In this document: positions 10,830 to 22,506 of the stretch, in pieces | Position numbering within the stretch: position 1 is the first letter of the stretch | Layout: each line of letters starts with the position of its first letter | DNA from: Bombyx mori | Taxonomy: Eukaryota; Arthropoda; Insecta; Lepidoptera; Bombycidae | Length of the DNA stretch: 64,000 nt | Direction of reading: 5' to 3' | Assembly (NCBI RefSeq): GCF_030269925.1 | Contig: NC_085133.1 | Location: forward strand, 7,274,001-7,338,000 | The notes under the pieces: generated by a model | Databases searched by the model: none | What the model saw: the letters and a program-made list of their open reading frames with translations, nothing else | What the model was told of the DNA's origin: nothing | Translations under genes and position numbers: made by a program

Positions 10830-10945
10830 TTATTGTCGAGAAACAATATGGCGTCACTTGACGCGCGACCGTTGCGCGCGCAGCCGCCACGTCACTTCCG
10901 GCTCACTACAATGCGCAAACGCATAAAAGCGCAGTGCGATATTAT
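10830..10945. promoter_or_regulatory. Short CpG-rich island of unknown role
   Basis: GC-rich DNA (gacgcgcgaccgttgcgcgc, agccgccacgtcacttccgg) stands out from AT-rich flanks. It lies 2 kb downstream of the FEZF stop codon. It could be a regulatory element or a MITE piece. No exon was recognised and nothing links it to either gene. Confidence 0.25.
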
Positions 10946-12960
10946 TTTTATAAAAACTATTATTTTCTTCTCAATAACGAACTATAATTACTATTGTTGA
11001 ATTCTCGGGTTACACGCTTTGACTTTACTGTACTGTAAATCGGTGGATGTCAACATTTTTTTTTAAATAATTATTTATTTCTAATATAGAACCTACATCA
11101 TTTGTTTTTTTTTAATCTTTTTATTCATTCGTCCATATACGAGTATATTATTGCAGAAACTACGTAAATGAATTAGCCTTAATGTTAAAATGTGCTTGTG
11201 TAAACGTCAACGTAAGTAGGTAATGTTCAAATTTTGTCCTTATGTAAGTACCATTTAGTGTCATATTTTAATAGAACGAAAATATTCACTTGTTCTCTAA
11301 TAATCACCTGTATTTAAGTTATCGAACTAAGATGTCATTCAAATAAAAATTTTAATTTAATAAATAAAATAGTAAAAAAAACATAATTGAAAGTTGACAA
11401 TCTCTGGAATCTCTGACGGGTCAAGGTTATAATTTAGAATGTTAACGTTCACAAAGCCCAACATGAAAGTACTCCGGCAAATGACGGTTCTAATAAATAA
11501 TGTATTTCGTTGCCGACAAATCAATGTGAATTATTTTATGGAATGATGTTGAGAACTTATTGACAACCGATTTAATGTGAAAGATTCGATAAACAATTAC
11601 GACTAGTTTCTAGAAATAGGTATGTAACTGTGAATACTTGTTACAATATCATATGATGACTAGTATATTTTTGTACGTCTAATAAGTTTCCATATTCAAA
11701 TTTTTGTAGAGCAATATTTAGATTCGATCTACCGAGCCGTTAGTTATATTGCCCGTTCGGTGTAAGATCTTCCCTTTATTGTTTCCCTCCCTCAGACTCA
11801 ATTAAAACTTGTGTAAAGGACGGATTGCTATACAAACAATACTCAATAATATAACCTCACGTCTCAAGATGGGCGCCGCTTTTGACGTTATAGTATCTGA
11901 TGGCTTCGATAATCACGTTCTATCTCATTCTCTCACAGACCAAATCCTATGAATGTATGTATGTCTCTTTTTAGTGTCGCTTTGTCGTTTCATGGAGTAT
12001 TAATATTGTTATATTCGGGATTAAGGAAATTAAAATGAATTTGTTTGATGTGCTTTTTATTGTTACAGTCGCCTTTTTTAAATTGTTAAGTAATAAAAGC
12101 TATGATTTTGATTGAATAGGTACGTATATTTTATTCTTAAATTACACTCGATATTGCATTTTCACATAATATACATTGTATCATTTTATTTACAATTAAC
12201 TAACTATATTAATCAGAACGTTAGAAATAACTTACAGAGAGCATCTTATAATTAGGTACGCGTTTTTTCAACAACAGATATTTTTACACAATATTAGGTA
12301 GTATTTTCTGTAGAGTTTCATTACGTAATTTTGTTACAAGTATTTTATTACACACACGATTATTTAACGTGCTCTTAAACCTTATCACCGATATATCGGC
12401 TACTCATGAAATGTGAATAGTTGGTAGGAATCCGTTAAATAAATGAATAATGTAGAATAACCGTGAAATTTTAAAATGTAGGTATTGAAATAGTGAAAAA
12501 AAACATCAAAGCCACAATTCAGATTTGTTTCGGAATAATTCAGAAAAAGCGGGAAGCATTTTATCAATGTCAACATATGTACATAAATGAGACAGTAGAT
12601 TTTCCTATAGAAAATAATTACTTGACTATCTTGACTCACTATAATAAATTTCTTCGCTATCTGCAAGTAGTAGATGCTATTAAACTATAATTACAATAAA
12701 AACGAAAATCTACATAATATTTTTACATATTGAATGATGACTTTTTTATATTTACAAATATGAAGATATCAAATACGTTTAATTTGATTGGTAGATATGT
12801 CTAATTTGAATAAAATTATAAAATAGAATTAATTTTTTTTTTAAATATAAGCATTACAAATATTCACAGCGATAATTACAGCAGTTTCCGAAACTAAATC
12901 AAATCCACGATCAATTCAATGGTTATTTTCATTGAAGCTCCCAAAATACGAAGCCGGCGG
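10946..12960. other. Repeat-poor AT-rich DNA downstream of FEZF
   Basis: About 2 kb without any of the window's repeat families and without a convincing coding frame. Its nearest part is probably FEZF 3' UTR. On the minus strand an ATTAAA occurs at 12778-12783 as one possible poly-A signal. The remainder may hold conserved non-coding elements, which cannot be judged from one sequence. Confidence 0.4.
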
Positions 12961-14079
12961 TCACAAGAGCTTCGAGAAAAACGCATTGGGCGCCGTTATA
13001 CGAGCAGGGTCCAAGATCCGTGAATACGAAGACCCTAAGAACGGTCTGAAGGCGATCCTGCTCGGTTCTTCGCCGGGACTAGCAGTGGTCTCCTGTGTCG
13101 AGTCGTCCTGCGCGTCCAGTGAAGAGTCTCCATTATTCGAACCGCCCATATGCAGCTTCCTTGTGTGCTTCTTCAGATCGAAGTTCCTGCAGAAGCCCTT
13201 AGCGCAGATGCTGCAAGTGAACGGCTTCCGTTCGTTGTGCGTGTGCATATGAAACGTCAGATTGTATATTTGGTGGAAAGCTTTGTTGCAAATGCTGCAT
13301 TTGTACGCCTTCTCGCCGCTGTGAGTCAAACGGTGGTTCTTATAGTTGCCCTTCTGGTGGAATCCCTTGCCGCAGAATTCGCAGACGAATGGCTTATATC
13401 CGGCGTGTATTCTCGCGTGAGTATTCAACGTCGATGAGCGATTAAAGGCTTTTCCGCACGTCAGGCATTTGTGAGGTTTCTCCGAAGTGTGTATTATCTT
13501 ATGCCGGCACAGCGTCGAAGCTTGACGGAAGCCTTTTCCGCATATTTTGCACACAAACGGCCTGGCCCCGGTGTGCACGGGCATGTGTCTCGTCAGATTG
13601 TAATGCGCATTGAATACTTTACCGCAATCGCCACACGCGAAGCTCTTGTTCTTTGCCGGCGACGGCGTGGGGCCCGTAGTCGAGGAGACGGCTTGGTCGG
13701 CAGCCGGGGGTCGTGGACTGGGCTGTCTCTGTACTGGAGACGGGGCGGGCGGAGGTCGCGAGAGATGCATCTGTGGCGCGTAGGTCAAGGATAGCAGGTC
13801 CGGACTGTAGTACAAGAGCGGATAGTGCGAAACGAGCTGTCTTCTCGCAGCTGGTATGTATTGTTTGAAAGCGGAGTCCAGTAAATGTGCGCCATACGAG
13901 AGGAAATTCGAAGGGGGCGTTGGTTCCGGCGAAACGGATTTCTTTCTGTCCGGCTCCATCAGCCTTGCTATTGAGAAGTTAAGTACAGGAGGAGCTGTCT
14001 GAGTGTCCGGTGATTTGGCTCGTTCAGGCGACGACTCCCTCGGGCCCTCCGGTCGGGCGTTTGACTGGAACGGCTGCAT
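12961..14079 (-). CDS. erm: FEZF/Earmuff-type zinc-finger transcription factor
   Basis: This is a complete open frame of 372 residues. FEZF proteins (Drosophila Earmuff, vertebrate FEZF1/2) are nuclear C2H2 factors that act largely as repressors in neural patterning and progenitor control. An EH1 motif NFSIARLM sits at residues 34-41 and would recruit Groucho. Residues 100-143 are proline-rich. Six C2H2 fingers follow at about 147-169, 175-197, 203-225, 231-253, 259-281 and 287-310, with family-typical sequences such as [20 protein letters not shown] and [14 protein letters not shown]. The tail is Ser/Asp-rich and ends FFSKLL. The ATG at 14079 lies just inside a predicted splice acceptor, and no coding intron is needed. 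The protein is shorter than Drosophila Earmuff. Family identity is secure; one-to-one orthology is inferred. Confidence 0.93.
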   Translation of the reverse strand: MQPFQSNARPEGPRESSPERAKSPDTQTAPPVLNFSIARLMEPDRKKSVSPEPTPPSNFLSYGAHLLDSAFKQYIPAARRQLVSHYPLLYYSPDLLSLTYAPQMHLSRPPPAPSPVQRQPSPRPPAADQAVSSTTGPTPSPAKNKSFACGDCGKVFNAHYNLTRHMPVHTGARPFVCKICGKGFRQASTLCRHKIIHTSEKPHKCLTCGKAFNRSSTLNTHARIHAGYKPFVCEFCGKGFHQKGNYKNHRLTHSGEKAYKCSICNKAFHQIYNLTFHMHTHNERKPFTCSICAKGFCRNFDLKKHTRKLHMGGSNNGDSSLDAQDDSTQETTASPGEEPSRIAFRPFLGSSYSRILDPARITAPNAFFSKLL

Positions 14080-14095
14080 TTTGTTGATTGTTTAC
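14080..14095 (-). other. erm: FEZF 5' UTR segment and splice acceptor
   Basis: On the minus strand, attgttttgttcacag precedes gtaaacaatcaacaaaATG. The pyrimidine-rich tract and AG fit a 3' splice site, implying a non-coding first exon upstream (at higher coordinates). The first exon itself was not located. Confidence 0.5.
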
Positions 14096-14134
14096 CTGTG
14101 AACAAAACAATCCATACATTAATATATTTTAATT

Positions 14135-14345
14135 TTTTTTTATGATTGAAAGATTACTGGTGGCCCGAAAGCCTTTCCAGTTTCACAAGGACAGGTGGGC
14201 GAGCAAAGGCTCAGCCAGGAGGGGTGGGATTTGCTAACAACTGCCCGAGCGCCTCCGAAGGAAACCTAGCAACTCAAGAGCAAATTAACATATCTGTGAC
14301 AGTGCACAAATGTGGGAAAATGAAACAAAGCCGCTGGACGTAGCT
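14135..14345 (-). mobile_element. Family B variant, 3' part
   Basis: Poly-T and atgattgaaagattactggt are followed by acaggtgggcgagcaaaggc and agccaggaggggtgggattt. The same sequence occurs at 20018-20160 and, inverted, at 18180-18301. It sits 40 bases upstream of the FEZF splice acceptor. Confidence 0.7.
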
Positions 14346-14715
14346 TCTCGGGATCCTTAAAAAAGTTCACTGAAAAAATCTCAGTAAATAACCACCATTT
14401 CACTGATATTATATTTCATCCCATATCATCTCATCTCATTTCTTTTAATTTCATCCCAGTTGATTGATGTCTCAAATTAATCATCTTCATTTAATTTTCA
14501 TTTCACTTCATATTATTATCATTTTCCATAAAAATATCCCATATTATATCATCTCATCTCATATCATTTCATACCATGTTTCATATATTAATCAACTTCA
14601 TTTCATTTTATAGTATCAATTTCATAAAATAAAAATAATATATAAAAGATTAGGCTGTATGGTATGGTACCTTTGTCTTTCCATTTGGAAAAATAAAACT
14701 ACTACTACTACCATT
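14346..14715 (-). repeat. Repeat H with ATCTC/TTTCAT-rich core
   Basis: The stretch agttcactgaaaaaatctca, ataaccaccatttcactgat and many catctcatctcat units, followed by ttgattgatgtctcaaatta, match the inverted copy at 45000-45240. The right end reads aaataaaactactactacta. It looks like a retroelement or satellite-bearing repeat; class unknown. Confidence 0.55.
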
Positions 14716-14799
14716 CCATTAATAGTTCCAAGCGTTCCGATTTTTAGCGTTTTACTGATTATTTGTTTGTACAAAACGGTATTACGACCGCAAAACAAT

Positions 14800-15050
14800 C
14801 ATTGAGCTTTCGCGAGCGGCTCCTGCGTCTTTGAATGTTTTCTGAATTAACGAACCCCCGCCGCGTCAATTACGGGGAGTTCGTGCGGTATTGTTGGGTC
14901 GCGTCGCGCCGCGTGGGTGTGCCATCACGCCCACAGTCGCGGTTTCGACGAACAAAGCGACGTTCCGCGTCGTTTTAAACAAATTGGATGGCGCTGCGGA
15001 GTCGTATGTCGGAAACGCGCGAAAACTGGTTATGAATTCCGAACGTTTTT
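14800..15050 (-). promoter_or_regulatory. GC-rich region upstream of FEZF, candidate promoter or first exon
   Basis: CpG-rich, repeat-free DNA (gggtcgcgtcgcgccgcgtg, cgacgttccgcgtcg) lies 0.7-1 kb upstream of the FEZF coding start. The position fits a promoter or non-coding first exon. No donor site could be chosen with confidence, so this is an inference from composition and location. Confidence 0.35.
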
Positions 15051-15115
15051 TTTTTTGTTTTTTTTTTTTAAACATTGACGCTCTGTTATACTGTTTAAGC
15101 TACACACTATTTTAG

Positions 15116-15360
15116 TGTTTTTTTTTAATAGCTTAGATGGGTGGACAAGCTCTCAGCCCACCTGGTGTTAGTGGTTACTTGGAGCCCATAGACATCTACG
15201 ACGTAAATGAGCCATCCACCTTGAAAAGTTCTAACGTCTCAAGTATAGTTACAGCGGCTGCCCCTCCCTTCAAACCGAAACGCATTACTGCTCCACGGCA
15301 GAAATAGGTAGGATGGTGGTACCTACCCGCGCGGACTCACAAGAGGTCCTACCACCAGTG
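15116..15360 (-). mobile_element. Family A SINE, 5'-truncated
   Basis: Poly-T, agcttagatgggtggacaag and the standard body, ending at cctaccaccagtg. Confidence 0.85.
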
Positions 15361-15534
15361 TATAAATATTTTAGTTTTACTTTGGTAATTAATAATGAAA
15401 CTAAAATTAAGTTGCTTTGGTCTTGTTTCACGACTATAGCCTAAGAAAAACGAGGCGGAATAGTTTTAATTGATTAATTTAATTAAAAATTTAATAATTA
15501 CATCGATTGAGGGACTGCTAGTTAATAGTCTAAT

Positions 15535-15612
15535 AGATGTCTATGGGCTTCAGTAAACACTTAACACCAGGTGGGCTGGAAGCTCCTCCACCCATCTAAG
15601 CAATAAAAAAAA
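15535..15612 (+). mobile_element. Family A SINE, extreme 3' end only
   Basis: The stretch tagatgtctatgggcttcag...acaccaggtgggctgg...ctaagcaataaaaaa keeps only the LINE-like tail. It is opposite in orientation to the copy 175 bases away. Confidence 0.8.
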
Positions 15613-16340
15613 TAGTCTGCAGCTGGCAGTTATGGAAAACTCAAAAAAAAATATATGTACAGTCAGAAAATTAATGTGTAATGTTTTAAGTTACTAACAC
15701 AGATTATAAGAAATACTATCAAAATGTATGTATTCTAATGAAACAAAGATTTTAACTATTAATAATGAATTTGCAGTTGCTTGTAAACAAATTAAGTGTC
15801 TATTATCAATATGAAAACTCTTGTCTTCGGAATTAGAATATATAGCGGTACAGTTGTTTGTTTGTCTACAACTATGGACAAACTCGAAACTCTGAGCGGC
15901 ACTTTCGTTTAGATGTCTATAGCTTTAATACCGAGTAGGAGGTCACTTCGTCTGTCTGTCTACATTTAGATTACATACTGAATTTTCAAATCATAATCAT
16001 CGCGATCCAGGTTAATTGAGGCTGTGAAAAAAAAAACGATGTTGGAGAAACCGCATTATAAAGATCATCGTAATAGGGTCAAATAGGGTTATCGAGTTAA
16101 GTGATATATTGAGTAGGTACACAAAACACGTTTGTTGTCTTAGAACAATTTAGAAATCATCTCTTGACTTTATCAAACGAAAACGAATGACAGTTCTTAG
16201 GACGGAGGCACCGCTCTTCAAGAAGGCTGGTGTAAAATGTAAAATGGCGTCTATGCGCGCCTCCATCGGCTAGGTTCTGTCGTAGCATGAAGTTAGCCGA
16301 GCTCCGACGACATTACGATCTTGTTTTCACCTCTCTCTTT
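15613..16340. other. No gene recognised
   Basis: AT-rich DNA with no repeat of the named families and no credible coding frame. Confidence 0.5.
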
Positions 16341-16640
16341 TTTCCTACCTAAGCTGATGGTCTAGAGAGACCGAGCGTCACCGAGCTAGTAGGTGAGCTC
16401 ACGGGGCTCAACCCGATGATTTTGCTAACACGAACCCTAGCAAGAGCCGTGCTTCGCAGAATCTATCACCAGATCGAAAACGCGACCCACTGAGAAGATC
16501 CGGCGAGAAACTCAGTGGGCTGTGTCTATGGGTTAGTTTGCTCGTCTAACTCTTCGTCGTAATCGACGAGTTCGACGAGGACAGTGACCAGGACCTAAAA
16601 GCACCGAGAGTGGATACAGGGGATCCGTCAAGACATGTCT
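16341..16640 (-). mobile_element. Family B element
   Basis: The stretch tttttcctacctaagctgat, gtaggtgagctcacggggct, gagaagatccggcgagaaac and the distal part ctaaaagcaccgagagtgga form a long family B copy with its 3' tail at the left. Confidence 0.85.
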
Positions 16641-16708
16641 CAGGCGATGGCGGCTTTGCGTTGCCTCGTCGCGGTCGAATAAGAAAAATCTGTATTTCGT
16701 TAGCTTAG

Positions 16709-16960
16709 TTTACTGGTGGTAGGACCTCTTGGGAGTCCGCACGGGTAGGTACCACCACCCCGCCTATTTCTGCCGTAAAGCAGTAATACGTTTCGGTTCA
16801 AAGGGTGGGGTAGCCGTTGTAACTATACTGAGATTTTAGAACTTATATCTCGAGGTGGGTGGCGCATCTACGTTGTAGATGTCTATGGGCTCCAGTAACC
16901 ACTTAACACCAGGTGGCCTGTGAGCTCGTCCATCAATCTAAGCAATAAAAAAAAAAAAAA
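16709..16960 (+). mobile_element. Family A SINE, 5'-truncated
   Basis: It runs tactggtggtaggacctctt to ctaagcaataaaa with a 14-base A tail. The head is missing. The long A tail suggests a fairly recent insertion. Confidence 0.85.
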
Positions 16961-17002
16961 TTGTTCGTTAGGTATACGTTTAAAAATAATTTACTTTTTT
17001 TA

Positions 17003-17125
17003 GACTAGCTTCGCCCCGCGGCGTCACCCGCGGTACGACAATACCCGCGCCTAGCATCACGCAGCTATTCAATAATAAAATTTAATGTTTCAGAAGCGAA
17101 GCGAGGGTGGGTCGCTAGTCTAAAA
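17003..17125. mobile_element. Helitron-type 3' termini, two opposed
   Basis: On the minus strand the end reads ccgcgggtgacgccgcgggg, then cgaagctagt (near 17006-17036), a GC hairpin before CTAGT. On the plus strand gcgaagcgagggtgggtcgc is followed by tagt near 17120. Hairpin plus CTAG-type ends are Helitron signatures. 5' ends were not found. Confidence 0.45.
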
Positions 17126-17850
17126 TATAGCCTGCATGGCTCTATTGGTCTAAGCACTCTAAGCCAATGTAATTAAACGATCGGCTGTATAAGATTAATT
17201 AATATACGAGACATGGTAACATTTTCGATTTTCGCAAATTGTAAACACAATCACAACTACTTTTAGAATATATACTTAGTAGGTGGAGTACAAGGTAATG
17301 TTTCCCTACTTCTCATTTCATAGCACCCCTGCGCTGGTCGGAACCCCTTTTTTGATTTGCGTAAATCTTAGCGACTTTTGTTTGAGAATCGTTTTGAAAA
17401 ACTCCTTGTTTATTGTGTGGTGCAAAACCACTTTTTTATAATAACTACCAATTGAGACATCCGCGATTTATATATTTATGATTTTATGATTCTATTATAG
17501 ATTTCCTTAATATCTTCCTGAAAATCAATATGACTTTTGATTATTTATAATATAATATTAGAGATCGCTTTTGGGTAGAAGATCGCCTATTTTACAATTA
17601 TACCTGTCTGAGGCTATCTGTTAACGTTTTGAATGTTAATTGTGTTTTGGTATGCAATGAATTATATTCTCTCCTTTCCCTTTCTCATGAATGAAATACT
17701 ACCGGACCAAAGAAGACATCAATCTTTGAATTTGGACGTTCGGATTTTTCAGCATAGGTATCCATTCAGTGTCTTTACTAATTTGTAGTTTTGCCAATTA
17801 GGCAATTGGTTCCGAATAATCCATACACCAAACAACTAAATGTCACAAAC
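17126..17850. other. No gene recognised
   Basis: AT-rich DNA with no repeat or exon that could be supported. Confidence 0.5.
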
Positions 17851-18301
17851 GGAAGGATAGGTGAGCTCACAAGCTCAACCTGAGAGAATTTGCTAACACT
17901 AGCCCGAGCAAGGGCAGTGAATCGCAGAATCTACCACCGGATTGGAATTGCGATTCACCGAGAAAAACTAAAAAATACAAAGTCTTCTAGTCGTTCGAAA
18001 ATAATTTCGATCAGTTCCACAAAACAGAGATGGCGCTACTCGACAAAGAGGTCGACGTGCAACCTAGCCCATGCATCAGCCCGGTGAATTTCTCGCCGGA
18101 TCTTCTCAGCGGTTCGCGATTCCGATCCGGTAGTAGATTCATTCGCGAAGCAGTTGCTCTTGAATTGTTACGTCTCCTTCGAAGGCGCTAGGGCAGCTGT
18201 TAGCAAATCCCATCCCTCCTGGCTGAGCTTTTGCTCGCCCACCTGTCCTGGTGAAACTGGAAAGGCCTCCGGGTCACCAGTAATCCTTCAATCATAAAAA
18301 A
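17851..18301. mobile_element. Two family B elements in inverted orientation
   Basis: 17851-17970 reads in the left-tailed sense (aggtgagctcacaagctcaa, agaatctaccaccggat). 18083-18301 is the inverted variant (ttctcgccggatcttctcag, ctgagcttttgctcgccc, then cttcaatcataaaaaaa). Together they could fold into a hairpin. The first contains a short A-rich break near 17968. Confidence 0.7.
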
Positions 18302-18750
18302 AGATGGCGCTAATCGAAAAGAATTGAACTACCATTAGAAGTGGTTATGTAAAATCTAATTAACTCAAGGCGAATCCTTTGAGTTTTTCTAATCAGCAAA
18401 ACAAATAAGTACGGATCGTAGGGGACTAAAGTACCACACGTCGGAGGGTTGAACGTATCCCGGCAATTAACGCAAGCGTAACGTTCACTGAGTTAACCCG
18501 CGAAATATGTTCGGTACATTCGACCCGGCATTGTTTAACAGTCTTTGTTCTCCCTAATAGGGCTGTGAATACATGAATTATATTTTTCGAAAATCCGCTT
18601 TACGCCTTCCTCAAAATAGTTTCTGAAATTTTCTTTAAGCACCTCATTTTTTCTATGAAAACAATTTAAAATGTGCTTAAGGAAATTGCGAGTACATCTC
18701 AGTGTGTCTCTCGCACACAAAAAACATTAATGTTCTTCAGATAAGCACTT
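18302..18750. other. No gene recognised
   Basis: No exon or known repeat seen. Confidence 0.5.
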
Positions 18751-19375
18751 CTTTTTTTATTTTTTTATTGCCTAGGGATGTGGACGAGCTCACAGCCCAC
18801 CTGGTGTTAAGTGGTTACCGGAACCCATAGACATCAACAACGTATATGCGCCATACACCTTGAGATATAAGTTCTAAGGTCTCAGTATAGTTACAACGGC
18901 TGCCCCACCCTTCAAACCGAAACGCTTTACTGCTTCACGGCAGAAATAGGCGGGGCGGTGGTACCTACCCGCGCGGACTCACAAGAGGTCCTACCATCAG
19001 TAATTACGCAAATAATAATTTTGCGGGTGTGATTTTTATTACACGATGTTATTGCTTCACCGTAGAAGTCAATCGTGAACATTTGTTAAGTACGTATAGT
19101 TACAACGGGTGCCCCACCCTTCAAACGCTTTACTGCTTCACGGCAGAACCTACGCGCGCGGACTCACAAGAGGTCCTACCACCAGTAATTACGCAAATTA
19201 TAATTTTGCGGGTGTGATTTCACGATGTTATTCCTTCACCGTGGAAGTCAATCGTGAACATTTGTTGAGTACGTATTTCATCAGGAAAATTGGTACCCGC
19301 CTGCGGGATTCGAACACAGGTGCATCGCTCACACGAATGCGCCGGACGGACGTCTTATCCTTTAGGCCACGTCGA
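18751..19375 (-). mobile_element. Full-length family A SINE with an internal duplication
   Basis: From poly-T at the left through the body to the tRNA-like head at the right (B-box region gggattcgaacacaggtgca; A-box side cttatcctttaggccac). Part of the body (atagttacaacgg... to ...aatcgtgaacatttgtt) occurs twice, at about 18885-19095 and 19096-19265. The copy is about 190 bases longer than the norm. Confidence 0.8.
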
Positions 19376-19845
19376 CTTCAATATAGTCGACCTTACATAT
19401 ATAGTACATATTTTTAAGTAAATAAATGGGTTATTGACTCTTTTCTCTTGGGGCGTATTCCTCATCATAGTTACTCTTGGCAGAGCAGTCGTGGTCATGT
19501 GAAATCTTTGTTTATTATAGCCTTGACAACGGTGTTCTATAGTTCGGGTACTGAGGTTTGGTGCACGCATTCGTTAAGTGGGGTTTAGGTAAGGACTTTC
19601 ACTTGATCATGCCAGCGCATGGGTCTTCATACATGAGGTCTTTTACCGTCGACCTACCCTAACCAACAAGTTCCTCGATAGATTTAGGCCGTATACTAGC
19701 CGGCAGTCTAATCTATAAATGCTTGTATAGGATTTTATCACTCAAAAGAATTTTAAATGCAAATGTCACGAAGACCTTTACAGTGGAGATTTTTTCCACA
19801 CCTATTTGCTGGTAGCCTAAGGCGCCATTACATCTACGTCCAGAT
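19376..19845. other. No gene recognised
   Basis: No exon or named repeat could be supported. Confidence 0.45.
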
Positions 19846-20398
19846 GGGTAGGTGAGCTCACGGGCTCAATCTGAAAGAATTTGCTAACACTAACCTTCGC
19901 TAAGCTTCGCAGAATCTACCACCGGATCGTAATCGCAACCCACTGAGAAGATCCAGCGAGAAACTTAGCGGATTGTGTCTATGGGTTAGTTCGATATTCA
20001 AAAACTTCATCGCATTTTATTTTTATGATTGAAGTATTGCTGAAGACGCCTTTCTAGTTTTACCAGGACAGGTGGGCGAGCAAAGGCTCAGCCAGGAGGG
20101 GTGGGATTTGCTAACAGCTGCCCGAGCGCCTCCGAAGGAGACCTAACAACTCAAGAGCAGCTGTTTCCTGAATGAATCTACTACCGAATCCGAATCGCGA
20201 CCCGCTGAGAAGATCCGGTGAGAAACTCAGCGGGCTGACGCATGAGTTAGGTTGCACGTCGAACTCTTTGTCGAGTTTGACAAGTACGGTTACAAGGGGT
20301 CCCTAAGTCGGCTCCTAGTGTTAGAGCTGAAGGCATCTAATGCAAGAGTTATTGGATCTGATGGATCCGTAAGGGCGTGCTAATCGTCGATGTAATGT
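19846..20398 (-). mobile_element. Two adjacent family B elements
   Basis: 19846-20005 is a standard internal family B piece (gagaagatccagcgagaaac). 20018-20398 is the longer variant with its own T-rich start, acaggtgggcgagcaaaggc, gagaagatccggtgagaaac, and a distal end at ggatccgtaagggcgtgcta. Confidence 0.75.
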
Positions 20399-20902
20399 TA
20401 ACTTTATAGCTGGAAGAAATCCTATTTATATCGCGCAGTTGTCGTGTGATTTGAAGGTTGAGAATTGAGGTGTTACTTATTCACGTGGTATCTTAAAGTT
20501 TTTATGAATAAGCACTTAATAAGTCGTGTGCCTAAATACAGCAATAAAAACCCGTCACTTATAATCAATATTCCGTATGCCCCGCTAAAAGTAATTAGCG
20601 CTTTTGATCTAGTTCTAGTTTAGTTTAAATATTATTAAAACAATTATAAAGATGTCCGATAGCACTTAAATCTCAACTCGAATAACAATACAATGTTTTC
20701 CCGACAACAAACAACACGGAACTATTGTTTATAAGTGTGTTTTGTACGGGCTTAACAACAAAAGCGACCGTTAGTTAAGAGCGTTTATTGTTTATGGAAA
20801 CAATAAGTAATAATTTTTTTTTAAATACATTCCCTTGAGAGCACTGGAGTTCGATTAATATTTTTAAAATTTATTAGAACAGTTCTATAATTAGTGACTT
20901 CT
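20399..20902. other. No gene recognised
   Basis: AT-rich, no repeat family or exon supported. Confidence 0.5.
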
Positions 20903-21330
20903 ACTTTTTTTTTTACCTTTTAGCCTAAGGGGCTATTTCAGCTGGGTGGACGAGCTCACGACCCATTTGGTGTTAAGTGGTTACCGGAGTCCATATACAT
21001 CTACAGCGTAAATGCCACCACCCACCTTGAGATATGAGTTCTAATTCTCAGTATAGTTATAACGGCTGCCCCACCCTTCAAACCGAAACGCATTAGTGTT
21101 TCACGGCAGAAATAAGAAAGGTGGTGGTGGCACCTACCCGTGCGGACTCACAAGAGGTCCTACCACCAGTAATTACGCAAATTCTAATTTTGCGTAAATA
21201 CTGGTGAAATAACATTACAAATGTTACGTATTTCATTAGGAAAATTGGTACCCGGTGTGGGATTCGAACACCAGTCCATCGCTAGATACGAATGCACCGG
21301 ACGTCTTATCCTTTAGGCCACTGCGACTTT
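20903..21330 (-). mobile_element. Family A SINE with a family B 3' tail (chimera)
   Basis: The 3' end (20903-20942) is poly-T, accttttagcctaagg and ggctatttcagc, which is family B sequence. From gggtggacgagctcacgacc onward it is family A, complete to the tRNA-like head (gggattcgaacaccagtcca, cttatcctttaggccactg). Confidence 0.7.
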
Positions 21331-21334
21331 AAAA

Positions 21335-21481
21335 CAGCCATTTTTTAACAGGCAAAATATGAATTGTGAATGAATAGGCTATCTAACACTGAAATAATTT
21401 TTCAAATCGGACCAGTAGTTCCTGTGATTAGCGCGTTTTAGCAAGCAAACAAACTCTTCAGCTTTATAATATTAGTATAGA
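21335..21481 (-). mobile_element. Helitron 5' end fragment
   Basis: On the minus strand it starts TCTATACTAATATTATAAAG, then ctgaagagtttgtttgcttg, a start well known from lepidopteran Helitrons. The 3' end is absent or lost into the neighbouring SINE. Confidence 0.6.
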
Positions 21482-21987
21482 TATTCATTCATAATTTTGT
21501 ACGTATAAAATAAGTGTAACAAAATCTAGATATGAATATAGAATAGCCGACGTAAGCAATTCACGCCCACTGTGCCTTATCAACTCATCTGATCTAGTGC
21601 TGTCGAGGGTTTGAACGGAAACTGATAAACGATCGTCCGATAAACCGCGATCCGAGAGCTTAATTATGATATCGAAGGCGATAAGTACACAAAGAAGTCC
21701 TTTTATGATAAACGCGGAGAGCTACGTAACTAGTCCGGTCTCTTTTGTGTGGAAATGCATTAAGAAAATTAGCGTGGTTTTTCTTTAGCATCTAACGACG
21801 GGAGCTTGGCTCTTCTATCGTAAGGATATGACTGTTCTAATCAACAGAGACTGCTTCAAAAATTGAGTGGCTACACCAGAATAAGACTTTTTCTTTTCTT
21901 TGTTGTATTACTCGGAATGGTCGTGGTCGTCAGTCAGTATCATTGCTGTGGGCAGATGTTGTGCGCGTCACGAGCAATCGCCACGTC

Positions 21988-22497
21988 TTTTTTTTATTGC
22001 TCTTGTAGGCAGACGAGCATACGGCCCACCTGATGGTGAGTGGTTACCGTCGCCCATGGACTTCAGTAATGCCAGGGGCAGACTGCTGCCCACCGTTAAG
22101 TACTCTTCACAAGCCTCGTTTGAAGAAGGATATGTCATAGCGCTCGGGAAACACCATGGAGGGGAGCTCATTCCAAAGCCGGATGGTACGTGGCAAAAAA
22201 CATCTCTGGAAACGCAATGTGGATGAACGCAATGGCTCCAGGTAGTATGGATGAACTCTACTCTGGTGGAGGGCGGCGCGATGCGTGCGGTATCATCTCA
22301 AACCATTCCTCAGAGCACTCCCCATGGAACATACGGTTCAAAATATAGAGGCAACCAAAGTCCCTCCGCAGAGCCAGAGGTTCCAAACGATCCGTGAGAA
22401 TGGGATTATCGATAATCCGAACAGCCCTCTTCTGTATGGAGTCAAATGGAAGTACTAGTCCGGCTTGTGGTGAGCCTGGTACACTCATGCAAGTAAC
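21988..22497 (-). mobile_element. 5'-truncated LINE J with reverse transcriptase C-terminus
   Basis: Poly-T at 21988-21995 marks the 3' end. The minus strand encodes LPFDSIQKRAVRIIDNPILT, DRLEPLALRRDFGCLYILNR and MFHGECSEEWFEMIPHASRR, a C-terminal segment typical of lepidopteran LINE polyproteins. Frame breaks lie before the 3' end, so the copy is dead. The 3' end resembles that of SINE family A. Confidence 0.85.
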
Positions 22498-22506
22498 GGC
22501 CAGCTC

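Noticed and set aside
13150..13794. Plus-strand ORFs across the zinc-finger region
   Set aside because: Antisense shadows of the FEZF coding exon.
19300..19375. Functional tRNA gene in the head of family A
   Set aside because: It recurs as part of the SINE in several places and lacks a complete cloverleaf.
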